From contig CATZYY010000017.1 in NCBI GenBank assembly GCA_958426425.1, forward strand, positions 1 to 28,441: a stretch of DNA of 28,441 bases. Direction: 5' to 3'. A program made the position numbers and the translations under genes. This document shows, one piece after another, positions 25,239 to 28,441 of this stretch. This DNA comes from an uncultured Oscillospiraceae bacterium. GTDB taxonomy: Bacteria > Bacillota > Clostridia > Oscillospirales > Oscillospiraceae. Numbering within the stretch: the stretch's first letter is position 1; every line of letters starts with the position of its first letter. Under the pieces are notes generated by a model. That model was given only the letters and a program-made list of their open reading frames with translations. It had not been told where the DNA came from and made no database searches.

Positions 25239-25267
25239 TTGCAAATTTACCAAATATAGGCTATGAT
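25239..25267 (+). promoter_or_regulatory. Promoter of the purine permease gene
   Basis: TTGCAA (25239-25244), a 17-bp spacer and TATGAT (25262-25267). The leader of about 60 bases can form a small stem (CAAAGGTC with GACTTTG), but shows no purine-riboswitch core. Confidence 0.6.
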
Positions 25268-25336
25268 ATAAAGACAGGATTTGTCCACCTATACAAAGGT
25301 CAACCAATAGACTTTGAGAGAAAGAGGGAGTGAAAC

Positions 25337-26758
25337 ATGGAAAAGATCTTTCAGCTGCAAAAGAACGGCACTACCGTGCGCACGGAGATCCTGGCAGGCC
25401 TGACCACCTTCATGACCATGGCGTACATCATCGCACTCAACCCCAACCTCCTGACCAACTTTGACACGGGTTCGGCCCTGTGGAACGGTGTGTTCCTGGC
25501 CACCTGCATTGCCTCAGCCCTGGCCATGTTCTGCATGGCATTCCTGGCCAACAAGCCCTTCGCCCTGGCCCCCGGTATGGGCCTCAACAGTTTCTTTGCC
25601 GTGGTGGCTTCCAACATCGCCGCCCTGACCGGGCTGAGCTATGTGGCCTCCTTCCAGGCGGCTCTGGTCATCATCCTGCTGGAGGGCATTGTATTCCTGA
25701 TCCTATCAGTGCTGAACATCCGGGAAAAGATCGTGGAGGCTATCCCTCTGGGCGTGCGGCTGGGCATTGCTCCCGCCATTGGACTGATGCTGATGAACAT
25801 CGGCCTGGGGTCCAACGTGGGCGTGTACTCCGAGACCGGCGGCCCCTTCTATGTGATGCGGGATTTCTTTGGCGCCCTGACTCCCAGCGTGGCCCAGACT
25901 ACCATGGGCAGCGGCTATGCCACCATGGTGCTGACGGTAGTCACCATGTTCATCGGTTTGTTCGTCATTGTGATTCTGGCCAAGAAGGGTGTCAAGGCCG
26001 CTGTGCTGTTGGGTATGCTGGTGGCGTCCGTCATCTACTGGATTGGTGATTTTGTGGTGCTGGGCGTGAATCCCTTCGCCTCCCTCTCCACCGCCTCCTT
26101 CGTGCCCCCCTTCGCCGACATGATGGAGACCACCTTCTTCAAGTTCAATTTTGAAGGGTTCCTGCAGATCGGCTGGTTTACGGCCATCACCCTGATCATC
26201 ACCTTCTGCATGATCGACATGTTCGACACCATCGGCACCCTGGTTGGCACCGCCTCCCGGGCCGGCATGGTGGATAAGGACGGCAATATGCCCAACATGA
26301 AGGAGGCTCTGCTCTCCGACGCCATCGGCACCGTGGCCGGCGCCTGCACCGGCACCTCCACCGTCACCACCTTCGTGGAGTCCGCCTCCGGCGTGGAGGC
26401 CGGCGGCCGCACGGGCCTCACCGCCCTGACCACCGGCGTGCTGTTCCTGGCCTGCATCTTCATCGCCCCCATCGCCGCCATCATCCCTGCTGCGGCCACC
26501 TCTGCCGCGCTGATCTATGTGGGCGTGCTGATGCTGATGGGACTGAAGAACGTCAACTTCGACGACCTGGATCAGATGGTGCCCGTTTCCCTGATGCTGA
26601 TTGCCATGCCCATCTCCAGCTCCATCGGCCACGCCATCGGCATCGGCCTGATCTCCTACACGGTCATCAAGGTCTTTACCGGCAAGGCCAAGGACGTCTC
26701 CGCCCTGACCTATGTGATCTCCGCCCTGTTCCTCATCAAGTTCTTCCTGATCGTGTGA
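25337..26758 (+). CDS. NCS2-family (AzgA/PbuG-type) purine permease
   Basis: A 473-residue transporter with 12-14 predicted membrane segments, importing adenine, guanine or hypoxanthine with protons. AzgA-group marks are the N terminus TVRTEILAGLTTFMTMAYII, the short-strand motif GMGLNSFFA (about 82), IDMFDTIGTLVGTASRAGM in the TM8 region and GTSTVTTFVESASGVEAGGR in the TM10 region, where substrate-contacting residues lie. Uracil and xanthine NCS2 carriers lack this set. The precise purine cannot be read off. GAGGGAG lies about seven bases before ATG. It is monocistronic, with its own promoter and a GC hairpin after the stop. Confidence 0.92.
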   Translation: MEKIFQLQKNGTTVRTEILAGLTTFMTMAYIIALNPNLLTNFDTGSALWNGVFLATCIASALAMFCMAFLANKPFALAPGMGLNSFFAVVASNIAALTGLSYVASFQAALVIILLEGIVFLILSVLNIREKIVEAIPLGVRLGIAPAIGLMLMNIGLGSNVGVYSETGGPFYVMRDFFGALTPSVAQTTMGSGYATMVLTVVTMFIGLFVIVILAKKGVKAAVLLGMLVASVIYWIGDFVVLGVNPFASLSTASFVPPFADMMETTFFKFNFEGFLQIGWFTAITLIITFCMIDMFDTIGTLVGTASRAGMVDKDGNMPNMKEALLSDAIGTVAGACTGTSTVTTFVESASGVEAGGRTGLTALTTGVLFLACIFIAPIAAIIPAAATSAALIYVGVLMLMGLKNVNFDDLDQMVPVSLMLIAMPISSSIGHAIGIGLISYTVIKVFTGKAKDVSALTYVISALFLIKFFLIV

Positions 26759-26781
26759 CCGGAATGTGACCGGAAGATGAA

Positions 26782-26808
26782 AAGACGCGGCCCATTGGGC
26801 CGCGTCTT
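26782..26808 (+). terminator. Terminator-like hairpin after the permease
   Basis: AAGACGCGGCCC pairs perfectly with GGGCCGCGTCTT around ATT. The T-run is weak on the plus strand (CTTAGTCTG); the minus strand has CTTTTCATC. The same core recurs at 26973-26995. Confidence 0.7.
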
Positions 26809-26938
26809 AGTCTGTCGATAAACCGGGAAAACATTGATTACGTGGAAGGAAGAGTGTGCGCGGGAAACCCAGGAGGGGTGTCCTGCGCTATTTAAATCAC
26901 CTGTTTTTCAAAACTTTTTAAGTTCAAAAAACATAAGC

Positions 26939-26996
26939 AGCGTGTCGAAAAGATTTTTTCGACACGCTGAGGCGCGGCCCAATGGGCCGCGTCTTT
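26939..26996 (-). terminator. Two adjacent hairpins at the 3' end of msrA
   Basis: A perfect 13-bp stem AGCGTGTCGAAAA/TTTTCGACACGCT (26939-26968) is followed by GCGGCCC/GGGCCGC with GTCTTTTT (26973-26996). They lie directly after the msrA stop on the minus strand and facing the permease terminator on the plus strand. The T-run orientation of the second suits plus-strand transcripts. Bases 26809-26938 hold no gene. Confidence 0.7.
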
Positions 26997-27563
26997 TTAT
27001 ATGTCCATTTTTTCTGCCAACAGCTGCCGGGCCGGGCGGGTATAATTCTCCCGCTGGAAGGGATAGCAGATCAGGGCCTGGCGCCGCAAGGGAGAAATAT
27101 GGCAGTAGCCCTTGGGGTGTTTTTCCAGATACCGCTGGTGGTATTCCTCTGCCGGGAAGAAGTTCTCCAAAGGCTTCAGCTCCACGGCAAACACCGGCAC
27201 CGCCGATGCTTCCAGGGCGGCAATGGCCCGGACGGTTTCCTCCTGCTGGGACCGTATCCAATAAATGCCACTTTGGTACTGGGTGCCCACATCCGCTCCC
27301 TGTCGGTTGGGAAGTTCCACATCCACCACAGCGAAGAAGGCAAACAAAAGCGCCTCCAGCGTGGTCACCCCCGGATTCCAGGTCACCATCACCGCCTCCC
27401 GAAAGCCGGTGATTCCGGTGCACACGTCCTCATAGTTGGCGTGGGCGGCGCTGTCGCCGTTGGCGTAGCCGCACTGGACGTCCGTTACGCCGGGCAGGGC
27501 GCGGTACAGCGCCTCCATGCCCCAAAAGCAGCCCCCTGCGAGACAAATCGTGCATTGTTCCAC
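26997..27563 (-). CDS. msrA: Peptide-methionine (S)-S-oxide reductase
   Basis: A 188-residue repair enzyme reducing methionine-S-sulfoxide in proteins. The active site is GGCFWGMEALYRALPGV with catalytic Cys12. The family segments NYEDVCTGITGFREAV, DVGTQYQSGIYW and the C-terminal HPKGYCHISPLRRQALICY follow, the cysteines there being candidate resolving residues. I choose GTG 27563, preceded by GAGGGGG with five bases of spacing, since the product then begins MEQCTICLAGGCFWG as in relatives; the frame runs further upstream into the preceding gene but without family likeness. It is ten bases after the DUF6881-like gene and so in one operon with it. No msrB domain is fused. Confidence 0.93.
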   Translation of the reverse strand: MEQCTICLAGGCFWGMEALYRALPGVTDVQCGYANGDSAAHANYEDVCTGITGFREAVMVTWNPGVTTLEALLFAFFAVVDVELPNRQGADVGTQYQSGIYWIRSQQEETVRAIAALEASAVPVFAVELKPLENFFPAEEYHQRYLEKHPKGYCHISPLRRQALICYPFQRENYTRPARQLLAEKMDI

Positions 27564-27573
27564 GGCTGCCCCC

Positions 27574-27879
27574 TCAGAAAAACATGCCCATAAACCCGTC
27601 GGGCCGCTCCGCCGCCTGGTCCCAGACCTCCCGGAACACGCCGGGGGCAATGGTCCGGGCCGTCACCTTCCCCGGCACGGTCAGTTCCCGGATATCCTCC
27701 GGGAAGGGAACGGGGTTCAGCGCCTCCTCCCTGCCGTGCTCGTCACCGTAGGCGAACCACAGGCCGTTTGGGTACAGCTCCACCCGCCGGGTCTCCATGT
27801 TCTCCCGGTCCAGCTCGGAGTAGACCTGCCGGGCCTCGTCCTCCTGGGGCTCCGCGTATTCCAGCATCACATAGCGCAT
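27574..27879 (-). CDS. Conserved hypothetical protein, DUF6881-like
   Basis: A 101-residue acidic, soluble protein, MRYVMLEYAEPQEDEARQVY then SELDRENMETRRVELYPNG, a pattern of alternating strands that I associate with the small DUF6881 family (YSEID...YE.RKVE.F.DG). It has no signal peptide, membrane helix or catalytic motif I can name. GAGAGGTGG is seven bases before the ATG. Its neighbours are an alanyl-tRNA editing protein upstream and msrA downstream at ten bases. Assignment rests on memory of the family pattern, so it is tentative. Confidence 0.75.
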   Translation of the reverse strand: MRYVMLEYAEPQEDEARQVYSELDRENMETRRVELYPNGLWFAYGDEHGREEALNPVPFPEDIRELTVPGKVTARTIAPGVFREVWDQAAERPDGFMGMFF

Positions 27880-27893
27880 GAATTGTCCACCTC

Positions 27894-28441
27894 TCAGGAA
27901 AGATTGTTGAAAAAGTCCCGGATCTCCGCCTCTGTTGCCTGGACACTGCCCTGGGCGAAGCCGCTGCGGCCGCCGCCCCGGCCGTGGAGGGCGGCATTCA
28001 GGGCCTTTACCGTGGAGGAGATGTCCGTTCCGTCAGCGCGGAGCAGGGCATAGTTATAGTGGCACTCCTCCCCGGCGAACACCGCGACAAGACCCGTGCA
28101 GGCGTGGCCCAGGGTGTCGGCCAGCCGCCGGACACTGTCCGGCCGCAGGGCGGGCTGAAACACCAAGGCATGTTCCGCTCCGGCATAGGACCCGGCGATG
28201 CTTTGGAACAGCTGGTCCTCCATGGCGGCCTCCCGGGTTTTCAGGGCGGCATGCTCGGTCTCCAGCCGCTCCAGGGCCGGCAGAATGCCATCCGGTTTTA
28301 CGCTGAGCCGCTGCCCCGCGGACCGGGCCTGGTCGTACACATGGCCCAGATAGGAAAGGGCCCGCTGCCCGCTGAGAATCTCCATGCGGACGCCATCCCG
28401 GAACTTCTGACAGGACAGGACCTTGATAAGGCCCACCTGTC
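27894..28441 (-). CDS. AlaX-type alanyl-tRNA editing protein, C-terminal part (truncated by window)
   Basis: About 182 codons are visible; the 5' end lies beyond base 28441. The visible part starts VGLIKVLSCQKFRDGVRMEI, matching the end of the AlaRS/AlaX editing domain (IGLIKIL...RGG.R..F). A coiled-coil spacer follows (about 45-70, ALERLETEHAALKTREAAME), then a DHHA1 domain ending GRGGGRSGFAQGSV. This is the layout of long AlaX proteins, which remove mischarged serine or glycine from tRNA-Ala. Most of the zinc-binding motif of the editing site is outside the window. A full alanyl-tRNA synthetase is less likely because the DHHA1 tail is short. It ends 15 bases before the DUF6881-like gene. 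Confidence 0.8.
   Translation of the reverse strand, partial: QVGLIKVLSCQKFRDGVRMEILSGQRALSYLGHVYDQARSAGQRLSVKPDGILPALERLETEHAALKTREAAMEDQLFQSIAGSYAGAEHALVFQPALRPDSVRRLADTLGHACTGLVAVFAGEECHYNYALLRADGTDISSTVKALNAALHGRGGGRSGFAQGSVQATEAEIRDFFNNLS

Noticed and set aside
25268..25336. Purine riboswitch upstream of the purine permease
   Set aside because: The leader lacks the conserved three-way junction and loop sequences; only a small stem is visible.
26809..27412. Plus-strand ORFs over the msrA region
   Set aside because: They are antisense to msrA and its terminators, with no ribosome sites.

Overview
The window looks like the chromosomal replication-origin region of a GC-rich, low-branching Firmicute of the class Clostridia, probably Oscillospiraceae (Flavonifractor/Lawsonibacter/Intestinimonas-like). 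This rests on the order gyrA-gyrB-remB-recF-S4-dnaN-dnaA (all minus) facing rpmH-rnpA-yidD-yidC-jag (plus), a T-box-controlled alpha2-type glycyl-tRNA synthetase, AGGAGG-type ribosome binding sites and strong GC at third codon positions. The genus is an inference; there is no rRNA gene to test it.

Layout. 1-141: tail of aspS with its terminator. 178-630: a divergent HTH regulator / small-protein pair around a perfect palindrome. 631-1373: no gene, but two inverted, diverged copies of a structured repeat whose hairpins keep pairing through compensatory changes. 1374-4741: a PaaI-type thioesterase, divergent from a metal-resistance operon (SmtB/CadC-like repressor, free-standing HMA protein, P1B-type Zn/Cd/Pb ATPase). 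4742-7066: nadE with its own promoter, plus a duplicated copy of its last 62 bp downstream. 7067-8281: an AT-richer stretch with RNase HI, which may carry a membrane-like N-terminal extension, divergent from a second HTH regulator over an imperfect 24-bp palindrome. 8288-18030: the origin operon(s) on the minus strand, with a stem-loop-tiled spacer between gyrB and gyrA and a stop-interrupted small membrane-protein gene between remB and gyrB. 16459-16713: DnaA-box cluster and AT-rich unwinding candidate. 18050-18400: back-to-back dnaA and rpmH promoters. 18408-21333: rpmH-rnpA-yidD-yidC-jag and terminator. 21348-25178: T-box, glyS, an LtaS-like sulfatase-fold membrane enzyme. 25239-26808: AzgA/PbuG-type purine permease. 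26939-28441 (minus): msrA, a DUF6881-like protein, and the C-terminal part of an AlaX-type alanyl-tRNA editing protein.

Most of the window is housekeeping: replication initiation and topology, RNase P and membrane insertion, translation and NAD synthesis. The parts that deserve a second look are non-coding: the covarying inverted repeat at 671-1320, the nadE 3'-end duplication at 4803-5073, the hairpin array at 10911-11205, the broken gene at 13263-13589 and the operator-like palindromes at the two HTH genes. I did not find a convincing new defence or metabolic system. All calls come from reading the sequence; no database search was possible.
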